A stretch of DNA of 64,000 nucleotides, from the NCBI RefSeq assembly GCF_963169125.1, contig NC_084794.1, positions 156,684,858 through 156,748,857 of the forward strand, written 5' to 3'. Positions 22,604-35,150 of the stretch are shown piece by piece; the first letter of the stretch is position 1; the number at the start of each line of letters is the position of its first letter. A program made the translations under genes and the position numbers. This DNA is from Humulus lupulus (lineage: Eukaryota; Streptophyta; Magnoliopsida; Rosales; Cannabaceae). The notes under the pieces are model-generated. The model made no database searches. It worked only from the letters and a program-made list of their open reading frames with translations, and was not told where the DNA came from.

Positions 22604-24633
22604 TACTGAAATAAATAAAAAACAATAATATTATCATTTGAAAAAATATCAACTTTTGGAAAGTAAACGCGATGCATAAATGCAACAATTAAAACACATA
22701 AATTAACATTGACTTTTCCATGATAGAACTACTCAACAAATAAAGCCCCTCCTTAGGGTCTGTCAAGTTAAATTCAGATAGCTTATAAGACAATCTTATC
22801 TTTATAATTTAAAACTTAAAATAACTTTTTATTTTATCTTTTAAATATAAAGTACCACTGGTTAGGTCAAGATGTAATTATCCACCGCAAAAGCTTAATT
22901 ACATCTTTGTAAGTGTAACCCATTATTTCGGATTTCATGACTTAACTTAGAGAGTCCAGCCTTAGGGTCGATCAAGCCTAAAATGCATCACTTCCTCCTA
23001 TCTTCGTAAGAAGCCAACCTTGGTATTGATATGACTAGAAACCTTCCTTAGGGGGACGAAAACAAAGCCTCCTTGAGGCCCTATTCCTTTCTCACGGTGT
23101 TGTACTAATAATGGAGACCATAGCTCACATTGAGATGCTCACCTTCTCCCAATTACTATTTTATATTAAATGTGCTTTATTAAACTAATCAATTAATTAC
23201 TAGTTTTTTAATAACCCTATGAATGTAACTAATTACAAAAATTATAATTATAAAAGAGCTTGTTTCTATAATTAATGTGATCTGAATAATTACCCATTAC
23301 ATTCATCTAACTTTACTAAAATGCTTTTTACATATAGTTGGTTATCTTAAAGGCCTATAAAAACTATTGCCTTTATTATTGTGTGAGTTACCAAGTTTGA
23401 ACTAATTTAATACTTAGTAGTTTACGTGCAATTGATTTCACCAAAAACAATTCATATAAACAAATAGGACAATCCTAGATAATCATGTTTCTAAGAGATG
23501 CATGATTAATGAAAAACTGTGTATGGTTTCATGAATGGCATGTAATTGACTAATGCATGATCAAGTAATCAATCAAACATCAATGAACATTTATTTAAAT
23601 AAATACAATAAATAAATAATAAATGATAAATTGAGTACTAATGGGTATTTCTAAGATTTACAACCCTTTGAAAAAATTAAAAATAAAATTGCAATCTAAG
23701 CCTATGTAGCTTTCAAGACTCTCCAAGAATGCTCCTCCTCTCCTTTAGGCTTTCTTGCTAATCTTTAGGAACTTTGTTTTGCCCAACTTATTAATTAGAA
23801 ATAAATTTTCTAATTAAGTTATTTAATTAAAAGAAACTTTTAATTAAATAACTATTTTGTCATCTTTTTAATTTAGTTGAATTTAAATAATTAAATAATC
23901 AAATTCAAATAATTATTTAAACTTAAGATATTAAAATATTTTAACCAAGTAAAAGATATTTTATTTTCTAATAAAATAAAATAAGATAATTAAACTTTTA
24001 AATTCAAATAATTTATAAATTAATTAAATAAAAGATATTTTATAACAACTTTAGGATCTAGGGTGTGGGCACCAAGATTGGTGCCTTAGCCATTCTAGGG
24101 CCGGCAGCATCATTGAGCCTTAGGATCGAGTGCATGGCTGTAGCAGGGGCTCGACGCTAGGTGCTGGATGCACGACAGGGACGCATGCGGCAGGAAACTA
24201 GGGCGCAAGGGTGCCGCTGGGCATGCGCGCGCGGGAGTAGGGGCTTGGGAGCCTGGGTGACGCGCGCGGGAGCTGAGAGTTCGGGGCTTGGGTGCGCACG
24301 CAGGTGAGGCAACCACGGGGCTGGTGCTTGCGACTGTAGGAGGCTCGGGCCTTGTGCCTCTTAGGTGCATGGCTCGAGCTCTTCCTCATCTTTGTGTACA
24401 GAATTTTTAAAAATTCATCTTTCTCAAATAAATTTACAAAAATCCTGACCTTTATGGCTTACACAAGATTTAGAAAAACAATAAAATTCATAACCTAATA
24501 GCACCATATAATTAACGATCCATCATTCAGAAATAATTTCAAAGAACTTATCCATCCATTCAAAATACATATCAACATACATATAACAAATGCAAGAAAC
24601 CCACACAATATTTAATATATATATGTATAGACT
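22604..24633 (-). other. Cop1 untranslated leader
   Basis: About 2 kb between the primer site and the gag ATG. It is mostly AT-rich with no supported coding sequence; the exception is a GC-rich block at 24060-24390, listed separately. Confidence 0.7.
24060..24390 (-). other. GC-rich island in Cop1 leader
   Basis: A sharp GC-rich block in an AT-rich leader, with the hairpin GGCACC-AAGATT-GGTGCC near 24069-24086, CpG-rich runs GCGCGCGCGGGAG at 24225-24237 and CGCGCGCGGGAG at 24261-24272, and GCATGC repeats. Two overlapping minus-strand frames of 86 and 63 codons cross it, but they are alanine-, proline- and serine-rich with no domain. It could be a structured packaging or dimerisation region, or captured DNA. 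Confidence 0.5.
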
Positions 24634-24645
24634 GCTTTGGTACCA
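24634..24645 (-). other. Cop1 primer binding site
   Basis: On the minus strand TGGTACCAAAGC follows the 5' LTR end (ACCAACA) after two bases. It resembles the tRNA-Met site TGGTATCAGAGC with two changes. Confidence 0.65.
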
Positions 24646-26501
24646 ATTGTTGGTATTAAATGATCAAATCAAAGGTACGCAGTGGAATATATGGATCCAT
24701 TTTAATAAATATTAATACCAACCAGGACCATATACATATATAAATACTAAATCAAATACAAATAGATCAGGGATTACCTCTTGTAGCCTATCAAGTGTCC
24801 TTGAGTCATTTTGTATAAATCAACGATCTTCTGTTCTAGTGTTATGAGATCTAACACTCTGATCTTCCAGACCAATCCTCAAACACACAAGGACGTGTGT
24901 GGGCATGTAGGATTCAATAAGTTGATTTATGTCACTCCCTAGATGTACTCAACACATAAGATCTAGAGAGTTTTGATAGAGATAATGTTTAGAATAGTTT
25001 TCAGGTTTAAAGAAAACTATCCCTTTAGGGAGAGAAACTCATTATCCATTCATTTTTTTGAATATCACGTATATTAGATTTATAAAGATATTTAATCTAA
25101 TTAAATCATCTTTATTTAATTAAAATATAATCTAAATTGAAACTGATTAAATGTTTTCATTTAATTATCTATTTAAATCATATTTAAAAAGAATAATTAT
25201 ATAACTAATTAAACAAATTTATTTGAAATTCAAAATTCAAATCTCAGGGATAAAATCTCTTATGCTAGGCACTACACACTGTAATGTACAATGTGTGTCG
25301 CCCAGCCTTATTAGGGTTGCCCTAATTTTCTCATTTGTTTATTTAATCAACTTTAAAGACAAGATATTTATTCCAACATAAATAATAGTTAATTTAAAAT
25401 TAACTTTATCTTAAAATATCAGTTTTAAGTTAAATAAATATCATATTATAAATAAGATATTTATTATTTTCTCTCTTTATATTAATCCAAACAAGATTAA
25501 TATTAATTTTAACGTATAGTTTTTCAAACTAAAACCTATCTAGTTAAATAATTAATTAATTCACAATTAATAAATTACCCATAATTATCAAATAATTATT
25601 TCTTTGCCCTTGAAAATTAATTCCTTTGGAATTTAGTCATTTCTCTTAACAAATCTTTCTTTTGACATCCTTACCCAGGACAGTGTAGGACAGAGGTGTT
25701 CTGGGAACCATGGATCTATAATAAGAAGCTCCAATAAACCAGATTATTAATTAAACTCTTTAATCTAATAATCTTATTTATCAATTCCATGATTACTCCA
25801 CTATAAATATGGAATTTCACTCTAAGTATTTATAGAATTATATTTACAGAGTATTCTCTAGTAGTCCATTGATATAATCAATATATGTAGTGTTGTCCTC
25901 CATTAATGGTTGGTTAATTAGATCTGGTCAAAATTATCGTTTTACCCTTCTAATTACCTCTTGATCCTTAAGTACCATTAACTCACTAGCGAATAATTAA
26001 CCTATAATCTAATTATAGATTTGAGCTCAATAACTATTAAGTTCTAGAATCAACCCTTAAGGGAACCAATATTCGATCCGTTAGGAAAGCATGGATTTCA
26101 ATATTGTAATTCATGTTCCCAGCCATCCATGATATTGATTCTTCAAAACAAAAGTCATTAGCTTCATTATTTTAAGAGACCTTAACGAGTAAATCAAAAG
26201 ATCCAATAAATATAAACAGGAGTTCATGAATACTCAAGATTTAGAATGATCTACAAATGATAATCTATTATGACAAGAATTAAATCTTTACGTCAAACGG
26301 CAAGTTTATAAAGATAATTAATTCTCATCGGTCTTGTCATATATAATCTCTATTATATACAACACCTTTACTAAGATGTCTACCCACATCAATAATCTGA
26401 ATCTAGATTATTTTTGTCTTATATGCTTAGCAAATTGTACTAGTAACAATTCATTAAAAATTCCTTATTTTAATATGTTACTGATTATTTTATTCATTAT
26501 A

Positions 26502-28798
26502 TGTAACGCCCTGGTTACCCCAGAACAGTAACGGTGAACCAAAAATTTGACTCGCTACCCGAGTCCTTTGGTTAAAATTGTGCTCTAGGTGTTATTAACA
26601 GGCTAAGGTGGAAAACCAATAAAAAGGAAAGGATACATTTTCTTAAGTATATAACTGCTCATGAGCTTATCAAAACATTTACAAGTTATTTACAACTCAA
26701 AATGGTCACTACTGTTTCAAATTTACAAACCCGTCGACCTAAGCGGAAAAAATAGGGAAAACCCCGTAGTTCCTCTGAGAACTCCTTGGCCGTGGTGGTC
26801 AAGCGGCCACATATGTACACATCACCACCTAAGCTCTCCACTCAAGGCTGGGTGAGCTTTTTTTTCCCTTTACCTGCACCACATAGCACCCATGAGCCAA
26901 AGCCCAGCAAGAAAACACAATATAGCATGATATAATATCAACAATGATCACAATAATCATTCAGGACTATCAGTCCAAAACAGATAGGTGACAGTCGCAA
27001 AAGTCACTAGGTTGGGTATAACTCCCTTTTTTCCTTGTGACGATAGGTTCACCGGGGTTTAACAGATAAGTGAACCTTTCACTAGCTTAAACAGGACAGG
27101 TGCATGGTGACTAGTCACCAACATAACCTTCCTCATGACCATAGAGTCATAACCCTGGAACACCGTTCCCTAGCCATGTGACAAATGGTCACCTGGGCCT
27201 TAGGCCCTGACTCTGAGTAACTAGTCTTAGACTAGCCCAACGCTTATAAGTTTCATCGACCTTAGGGTTGGTCCATCATTAGAGCCATTCAACGCTGATA
27301 TCGATTAGATCTAATCTTCATTCGGCCCAACGTTCAGGACGCTTATGCCGTATCTGACTCTTGGGTCAGTGTCCCTGACTAGTTAGTGCCATATACAAGT
27401 AAACAACATTCACTAGCATTTAGTATGCAATCCATGTCCATATTTATTAATCAACATGCTTCAATAGCAATCATGCATGTCACATACACAGGGTGCAGCT
27501 TTCTTACCTCAGATTCGAGCTAGAATGAATAAAAGAACGACCCTTGAGAACGATCTGACTTTTAGTCCTTTACCGGTCACCTAGTCATAACAAAATATGG
27601 GAAACCATCAATAAAATGAATAATAAAATATTCCTGGACCAAAACCTAGCCTCCGGGACATCGAATCCCACTAAACTGGGTAGTAAGATCGATCCCGAGG
27701 CCTAAGGTTTGAATCCCTAAGTCAAAAATACACTTTTGGCCAAGATGGCCCTCAAGCGCCGTAGCCCTTCCCCAAGCGTTGTAGCCCTTTCCAAAAACAG
27801 AGGCAACTCACCTCAAGCAAGTACCGCAGCCCTTCCTCAAGCGCCGCGGCCCTTAGGCCTCTTCAGCACCACCTTCTTCTTCGAGCTAGGGCTGCGATGC
27901 CCAAGAACAGGGCCGCGGCCCCCAACTCAGAACCATCCTTAAACACGATTTCCAACATCCCAAAGCCTCCAAAATCATGCCTAAACATTACCAGATCATC
28001 AAATCAAAGTTCCCAAGCTTCCCAATCATCCAAAACCATCAAATCTCAAGGCTCGAACGAACCAAAAGCTCAACAATTCACAAAAGCCAATTCTAAGTTT
28101 AGAATCTCTAAAAAGTCAAAACTTAAACTTAGATTACCTTTGATTGGGTTGTTTCTCATCAAATCCTTCGGTCAAGAAGCTTCTAATCTTTCCTAGGATC
28201 GATATGCCTCGATCCTCGCTTGATTCCAATTCCTAGAACTCGAGATTTCTTCGCAAATACTTCGAACGGCAAAACGAACTATTTGGGAGAGAACGAGAGG
28301 TTTTCTAACGTACATTCTATCTAACAAGCTACTTCAAGCTTAAGTAACCTCAAATAAAACCCAGTGCTCAGGGTCCCGAAAACACCCCTGGGACATTATA
28401 GTTTAAACTTCCAGAATTCCATCCTGATCTCAATAACTCCCAATTTATCATCAAATAACCTTCTCATTACCCAATAATTGACCCCGTTATGACAAAACCG
28501 CGAATCCATTATATAGGACCGTCTCATGCCGAATAGCTCGAATATATCTCCATAATAATGGAATCTCATTCACAATACACAATATGCACCCAAATAAGCA
28601 AATATGCCCTCAACAGGCCAAATTACCAAAATATCATAATATTCAAATATGGACCCACATGCATGCATATAGCATCATATTATAATATAATTCACATAAA
28701 CATGCATATTATCATTTAATAGCATAATTAAACAGTTATGACCCTCCCGGCCTACTAATCCAGCCATTAAACTGCATTAGGGATTTCGGGGCATTACA
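26502..28798 (-). repeat. F: solo LTR (Tekay-like, 2297 bp)
   Basis: Flanked by perfect TTATA duplications (26497-26501 and 28799-28803); the partner Cop1 LTR near 4850 shows the site uninterrupted. On the minus strand it begins TGTAATGCCCC and ends GGGCGTTACA. Reversed modules include the GGCTCATGGGTG box near 26890, GGTAAGAAAGCTGCACCC near 27489-27506 and a palindrome array at 27759-27918. Short plus-strand frames at 27736-28196 cross the array and have no protein similarity. Confidence 0.93.
27759..27918. repeat. Paired-palindrome array, F
   Basis: Six CCGCGG-related sites: 27759 (CCGTAG), 27779 (TTGTAG), 27824 (CCGCAG), 27844 (CCGCGG), 27892 (CTGCGA) and 27913 (CCGCGG). Spacings are 20, 45, 20, 48 and 21 bp, that is, three pairs. 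Confidence 0.8.
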
Positions 28799-28985
28799 TT
28801 ATATATGATCTTAATTATGTTGTACTAATACAAGATCATATTCTCATGAATGAATAGAGAATTTTCTTGATATTATTATATAATTAATTCAAACAATAAT
28901 TATAACATTCAAATATAATAAAACTGTACTTTTATTTAAAACCAATGAAATGTCTTTACATGCTTTTAGGGCATTAATTCTAACA

Positions 28986-30350
28986 CTTTATAGGATCACG
29001 CAAAGAAGGGGTGAGTCACTTTGAGACTCTGTTACTAGGTTTAATATAGAGAAAGTATCCATCCTGTCATGCAATGTTGATACAGCGATTACCACCTTCC
29101 AGAAAGGACTAATGGTATATTCTGACCTTTATAAAGAACTAACCAAGTATCCTTGCAGGACCATGGAAGATGTAGTCGCCAAAGCTTGGGCTCAAATAAA
29201 ATGGGAGGAAGACGAATCAAGCAGACCTATACAATCATCCTACCCAAACGCAAGAGGAAGCAAAAGTACAAGGAGAGTAGAGCACAAATATAGCCCATAC
29301 CATGAACGGTACCCAACTATTAGAACCAATAGACTAGGAAGGTAGCCCAAGCACACACTACCATTGACAAGTCACAGAGAACAAGAGAAAACACCCGTCC
29401 TAGAGTACAACTTGAACATAGAACCAGTAGAGATCATGGCAATAATGAAGGGGATGAGAAACAAAGTCAAATGGCCTAAAAAGATCAAGAAGTTTGCTGA
29501 CCAAAGAGCCATTACCAAATGGTGTGAATTCCATAATGACAATGGCCACACAACAATAGAATACATCGCTCTACAGTTTGAAGTCGCAGGACTCCTCTGA
29601 AAGGCACACCTCATAGAATTCTTGTCAGACATAGGCAAAAACACTATAACCAGAGGAAACACCAGACAAGTTACACCACCAGAAACACCTCAGCACACAC
29701 GGATATGCAATGTAATATCTGGAGGCTCAAAAGTAAGTGCAATAACATATTCAGCTACCAAAAGGCACGCAGAATTTGTAGGAATGGATGGTAGACCAAG
29801 GAAAACACCAAAAAACCACACTAGATAGACCATAAGCTCCATCGATGATAATGCCTCAGATTTTCTCAACCCCCACCATGATGCTTTAGTCATTTCTTTA
29901 TTTATTTCAAACTGCTTAATTAAATTTATATTGATTGACAATGGAAGTTCAGCTAACATCTTATTTTTACATGCTCTCGAGGGAGGGGGATTGACAAATC
30001 TACCATCAACCGTAAGTCAACTATGCTTGTGAGATTCAGCATTGAGCAAAAGCACTCCGTTAGTGAGGTGACGTTGCACGTGTATGTCGAATGAGTCAAT
30101 CTCCAAACCATATTCCTGGTAGTTGACTCACCCTCAGCCTACAACGCCATCCTTGGCCGTCCTTTGATCCATTCAATGAAAACGGTCTCATAAATATATC
30201 ATCAGGTCATTCATTTTCCAACCAAGTGGGGGGTGAAGGAGATCTGCGGAGCACAAAATACGGCTCGAGATTGCTATCAAACTACATTGAAGGACAAACA
30301 ACCCTAAGCATAGCAACCACAACACACAACATTGTTGAGTGCACTTGTAG
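28986..30350 (+). pseudogene. Tat1 gag C-terminus and protease
   Basis: Two short open stretches remain of gag: 29112-29345 (LYKELTKYPCRTMEDVVAKA, end of capsid) and 29364-29600, with [19 protein letters not shown], the degenerate zinc-binding C-H-H motif of Tat gag. Near 29925-29970 the aspartic protease site reads ILIDNGSSANILFL, and near 30140 YNAILGRPLIHSMK is the conserved protease C-terminal segment. Stops and frameshifts separate the pieces. Cop1 cuts the N-terminal half off. Confidence 0.85.
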
Positions 30351-30358
30351 AACCTTAG

Positions 30359-31560
30359 ATGGAGGATCTCGACGATGTAAGTAATAGTGAAGACTTACCA
30401 GAGCATACCATCCAATTAGGATCAAAGTTGACACCTGAGTTTTGTGTCCGACTCATTGAATTCCTAAGGAAGCATCATAAATACTTTGCATGGTCTCACG
30501 AGGACATGACAAGAATTGACCTTAATATTATAGTTCATAAGTTGCAGTAGACTGATACAATCCTCCAGTCAAGCAAAGAAGGAGAAATTCGCTCCAGAGC
30601 ATAACAAAGTAATTAATGAGGAGATCCAAAAGCTGATTGACATAGGGTCCATCCGAGAAGTTGACTATCCTGACTATTTAGCCAATGTTGTTGTGGTAAA
30701 AAAGAAGAACGGTAAGTGGCGTGCGTGTATGACTTCACATATCTAAACAAGGCATGCCCCAAAGATTTATTCCCACTCCCACACATAGACATGATGGTGA
30801 ATGCAACAACCGGAGATGAACTACTAAGCTTTATGGATACCTTCTCAGGATACAACCAAATACTCATGCATTTGGAGGATCAAGAGAAGACATCATTTAT
30901 CACCTAACGAGGGACGTTCTGCTACAAAGTCATTCCTTTTGGACTAAAGAATGCGGGGGTGACATAACAAAGGCTAGTAAATTGAATGTTCATGGAGATG
31001 TTAGGCGACTCAACGGTGGGCTACATAGACATATGCTAGTCAATTCATTGGTTTCCCAAGACAACCTTGACCATCTCCAACAAGCTTTTAAGCTACTTAA
31101 AAAATATAACATGAAATAAATCTTTCTAAATGTTCTTTTGTTGTATCCTAAGGGAAATTCTTAGGCTACATGGTGACCAAGCACGGAATAGAAGCAAATC
31201 CAGAGCAAATAAGGTCAATCCAAAACATCCAACAACCTAAGAACATCAAAGATATACAACGTCTAAATGGGAGGATAGTAGCACTAAGCCTATTCATATC
31301 AAAGTCATCCGACCGCTGCCATATCTTCTTCTCAAAGCTTAGGAAGACCAAAGACATTATCTGGATGGAAGAATGTCAGAAAGAATTCACCGAACTCAAG
31401 GCATATCTCTCATCGCCACCATTGACAGCCAAGCCTAAAGTTGGAGAAACATTCTACACCTACCGAGCAGTATCATAAATAACAGTCAGTGTCGTTCTTC
31501 TAAAGAAAGATGATGGTAAGCAACAACTTGATTATTATATATCTAAAAATCCATTTGATA
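30359..31560 (+). pseudogene. Tat1 reverse transcriptase and RNase H
   Basis: The pre-RT linker reads KYFAWSHEDMTRIDLNII. RT follows with NVVVVKKKNGKWRACV, DFTYLNKACPKDLFPLPHID, LLSFMDTFSGYNQILMH and FCYKVIPFGLKNAG. The Y-x-D-D region near 31025 is shifted out of frame, so the catalytic site is lost. From 31170, KHGIEANPEQIRSIQN and the connection segment lead into the pol-type RNase H, which decays after 31480. These signatures place it in the Tat group. At least five stops or shifts are present. Confidence 0.87.
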
Positions 31561-32162
31561 CAAAAACTAGATACAACCAGCTAGACTAGCACTTGTCATA
31601 GTAGGAAGGAAGTTCAGACCCTACTTCTAGTGTCACCCTATAGTAGTACTCATAAAATTTACACTCTATTCCATACTACACAAGCTAGAACTCTCAGGAA
31701 GATTGAGAAAATGGGATATAGAGCTTAGCAAATACAACGTCAAAATTCAACCAAGGACTGCAATCAAATCTTAGATATTAGCAGACTTTATTGTAGACTT
31801 CTCTAGTGATATAAGATTCAAGCAGAGAAGGAATTATTATGTCTGAAACACAATCAAATAACAAGTGGAGATTGTCAGTCGATGGATCGAGCAACAACAA
31901 ATAATGCAGACTTGGGATAGTGCTCACAACCTCAACCGGAGACATTATACAACGATCCATTATATTTGACTTCAAAGCTACAAACAATGAAGCAGAGTAT
32001 GAGGCTTTAATAGCTGGACTCGACCTAGCAAAGGAATTAAGCATAAAGAATATCGAAGTCACTTCAGACTCCCAACTAGTGGTCAGCCAACTCAATGGAA
32101 CTTATCAAGCAAAGGACTCAAAAATGACAACATACTTAGAGGTAGTAAAGAACAAAGTATGA
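31560..32162 (+). pseudogene. Tat1 RNase H remnant and second RNase H
   Basis: The first 300 bases are eroded connection sequence. From about 31862 the reading WRLSVDGSSNN, then IIFDFKATNNEAEYEALIAG and ITSDSQLV-like SDSQLVVSQLNG, shows an RNase H fold with acidic residues in VDGS, NNEAEYEAL and SDSQL. This is the additional RNase H (archaeal-type) that distinguishes Tat-lineage elements. It is open for 80 codons at 31920-32162. Confidence 0.82.
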
Positions 32163-32329
32163 GCTTGACAATGACCATGCAGATGCGCTCAAAAGCATGA
32201 GCTTGACAATCCAAACCATGAATGAAGTAACAATCTAAGTAGTGTACATACGATGGCTGCCGTATGGAAGCAGCCAGAGCAATCGATGAACACGGTCGAT
32301 AATCTTTCTTGGATGACACCACTCATAGA

Positions 32330-33530
32330 GTACTTGCTCCATGGCACTCTACCAGCAGAAAGTTATGATCAAGAAAGCTAAGGACGAAGGCAACTAGGTT
32401 CACTCTTTACAACGGTCGACTATACAAAAGGTCATTCTCGAGACCTCTACTTAGATGCCTAAATCCAGCCAAAGAAAAATACATACTAACCAAATTACAT
32501 GAAGGCGAATACGGCAACCATTCTAGGCTAAGGAGCTTATGTAACAAGGCCCTCTCCACCGGGTACCATTGGCCAAGAATGAGGATTTACTCATTCAACT
32601 TTGTCAAGAGATGCGACAAATGCCAGAGGTTCACCCAAGTAACACATGCCATCGGAGAAGCTCCATTAAACATTGACACCCTGGTCGTTCGTGAAGTAGG
32701 AATGGATATCATAGGGAAGATGCCACCAGCACTGGGATAGAGAGTTTTTGTGCAAGTGGTACGTGATTACTTAACAAAGTGGGTGGAAGTAGAGGCTTAT
32801 GCATAAGTCAGGAATCGAGAAGTCAAAAGTTTAATTCAGAAGAATTTCATATGCAGATTCTGGGTGCCAAAGGAGATAGTGACTGACAATGGTTCCCAAT
32901 TCATAAGCATAGAATTTTAAGATTTTTGTAAAGAATGGGGAATACAACTCTCATTCTTGATAACCAGATACCCACAATTAAATGGACAAGCGGAGTCGAC
33001 TAACAAGATTTTGGAAGCATCCCTAAAGAAAAGACTCAACAAAGCAAAAGGAAGTTGGGGAGATGAACTTTCAGGGGTATTATTGGCCTACCGAACAACA
33101 ACAAATACTCCAATTGTAGAAACCGCATTCTCACTAACCTATCGAGCCAAGGCAATCATTCCCACAGAGACAGGACTCCCATCTACAAGATTCGAGCACA
33201 TGACAGATCCAGTGAACTGGAAAAACATGGGTCACAAGCTTGACACATTAGATGAACGAAGGGAACAAGCATTAATAAGGGTCGTAGCCTACAAACATAA
33301 AGTTGCACAACACTTTAACAAGAATATCAGAGTTCGATAATTCAATGTTGATGATTGGGTCTTGAAAGGATTCTTCCAGAATATAAAGGAAGTATGAGCT
33401 GGAAAGTTGGGTCTGACATGGGAAGGACCCTAAAAGATTACAAAGATAGTAAGACATGGTGCATACAAACTTCAAGCGTCTAATGGACGCGACATAAGTA
33501 ACAAATGGAACGATGTTCACCTAAAATAGT
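32330..33530 (+). pseudogene. Tat1 integrase
   Basis: The zinc-binding end reads FVKRCDKCQRFTQ near 32600. The core shows VGMDIIGKMP (first catalytic D), TDNGSQFIS (second D) and, at 32957-33340, YPQLNGQAESTNKILEASLK (catalytic E in AEST). The C-terminal part continues with FNVDDWVLK, KLGLTWEGP, GAYKLQ and NKWNDVHLK, ending near 33530. Stops at several positions make it non-functional, though the catalytic residues survive. Confidence 0.87.
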
Positions 33531-34289
33531 ATCACTTCTAAACTCTTAACTTTAATTTATGAATGATTACTTAATCATTATCATTATTTTGATCACCATA
33601 CTAATTTAAGAATTGAAGGGTCGACGACAAATCCACCGACCGTGCCTCCTGACATTTCGGGATCCAAAGACAATAGTCAATGAAGGCTAGCACATGATTA
33701 TCCATTAAACAAGTAAGAAGTTTCAATTTCTTATTTTTATTTAACATAAGAACCCAATAGTGACTTAAGAATCGAAGGGTCGACGGCGTCGTTGTCGACC
33801 GCGCCCCCTAACATTACAGGATCCAAAGACAATAGTCAAGAGAGGCTAGCACGTGATTATCCACTTATCTGGAGTCTATGTGAACTTGGGCGAACACCTG
33901 ATAATGCCTAAGAATTTAGACTCGACATAATTCCAAGCATTGTGATATAACATACCAACGCTTGGACTGTGGAGAAAGGATAAGGATGTAGAAGTACTCG
34001 AAAAGACCAAGAAAATTATCGTAGAAGATAGCTTATGACAATTCAAGGTTAGAAAATCCTCTTTCAAAACATGACTTTTACTCTACTAAGTGTAATCATG
34101 AATATTTTCATTTTACAATCAAATTTATACTTAGTCAAATCTTACATGCGTAATCAATCACCATTCTATGTAGACTACTTTTTGTTATGCAAAAACATCT
34201 CTAAATCGAACTACGCCAGGGACAAACAATCTATGAGTTATCCTCCAAAACAAGTATTATTTAACATAAAATTATCGGGTCAGCCATTC
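33531..34289 (+). repeat. Tat1 3' region: 159-bp duplicated unit
   Basis: A segment beginning AAGAATTGAAGGGTCGAC at 33608 recurs at 33767 as AAGAATCGAAGGGTCGAC, followed in both by GGATCCAAAGACAATAGTCA. The period is 159 bp. The rest of the interval is AT-rich with no gene. Confidence 0.75.
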
Positions 34290-34800
34290 CTCTATTACCT
34301 GACCATCCCCAAACAGATGGATGGCCCTAAGTTTCCACTCCTTGTTCCGTGACCATCCCCAGAAAAATAGATTTCCCTAGATTTGAACTCCTTATTACGT
34401 GACAATACCCAGAAAAATGGATGGCCCTAGGTTGCCACTTCTTATTACGCGACCATCCCCAAATGGATGGATTGCCTTAGAATGGCTCTCCTTGTTATGT
34501 GACCATCCCTAGATAGATGGATTGCACTAGATTGGCACTCCTTGTTACGCAACGATCCCCAGAAAGATGGATGGCCCTAGGTTGCAACTCCTTGTTACTT
34601 GAGCATCCCCAGACAGATGGATGGCCCTAGATTGGCACCCTTTTTTATGCGAAGGTCCCCAGACAGATGACTGTACCTAGTTTGACACTCCTTATCACGC
34701 ACCGATCCCTAGTCGGATGGATGGCCATAGATAGTCATTGTTAGGCACACGATGGTCCCCATACCAATGAATGGATCTGGGATAGATGAATGATGAATAA
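34290..34800 (+). repeat. Tat1 50-bp tandem array 1
   Basis: GACCATCCCC-like starts recur at 34301, 34351, 34401, 34451, 34501, 34551, 34601, 34651, 34701 and 34751, an exact 50-bp period over ten diverged units. Each unit contains GATGGATGGCCCTAG and CACTCCTTGTTAC. The monomer is related to the array at 37690-40080. Confidence 0.9.
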
Positions 34801-34954
34801 CTATTGTTTGACGCCTAATGCCCGACTTCCTTGTAGAACGCTACCAAGGGTGCCATCTAAGACAATCACAGACCACCTAGTAGAGGACCTTGGTCAATTT
34901 CTATGACATTCACTGAACATCAATCACAGTCAGCTATCAACATTCAACTGTAGT

Positions 34955-35150
34955 GAAAACCATGGTTCAACATTAAAAAAGGCTCAAGAATATGATAAAG
35001 AGCATGGTTCAACATTCAAAAGTTGCAACAATATGATAAAGAGCATTGTTAAACATTCAAAATGCTCCACAATATGATAAAGAGCACAGTTCAACCATCA
35101 AAAGCCTCAACAATATAATAAAGAGCATAGTTCAACATTCACTCCGTTCA
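34955..35150 (+). repeat. Tat1 41-bp tandem array
   Basis: TATGATAAAGAGCA recurs at 34991, 35032, 35073 and (as TATAATAAAGAGCA) 35114: period 41 bp, four units, linked by TTCAACATTCAAAA. Confidence 0.88.

Larger units (their letters stand above)
4070..28985 (-). mobile_element. Cop1: Ty1/Copia retrotransposon broken by nested insertions
   Basis: Read on the minus strand, the parts come in Copia order: 5' LTR (28985-24648), primer site, leader, gag, protease, integrase, reverse transcriptase, RNase H, purine tract and 3' LTR (from 5048 leftwards). Integrase before RT identifies Copia. Inserted into it are F (26502-28798), an X solo LTR (17956-20000), D with E (5757-17371), and X plus T1 at the left. 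Coding sequence resumes in register across each insertion. The LTR copies differ by roughly 8-10% by eye, so it is old. It lies in the gag region of Tat1. Confidence 0.88.
24648..28985 (-). repeat. Cop1 5' LTR (interrupted by F)
   Basis: On the minus strand it starts TGTTAGAATTAATG at 28985 and ends TTTAATACCAACA at 24648, followed by the primer site. Without F and one TTATA copy it is about 2.04 kb. The right flank CTTTA is the expected target duplication, whose partner lies outside the window. Confidence 0.85.

Noticed and set aside
24110..24389. Alanine/proline-rich frames on the minus strand
   Set aside because: They follow from GC-rich composition of the Copia leader island; no domain, and two frames overlap.
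27736..28196. Plus-strand frames of 68 and 99 codons in solo LTR F
   Set aside because: They cross the palindrome array and an AT-rich LTR stretch on the non-coding strand; no domain.
34290..34800. Regularly spaced repeats considered as a CRISPR-like array
   Set aside because: The 50-bp units are tandem with no unique spacers, and the genome is a plant; ordinary minisatellite in Tat1.
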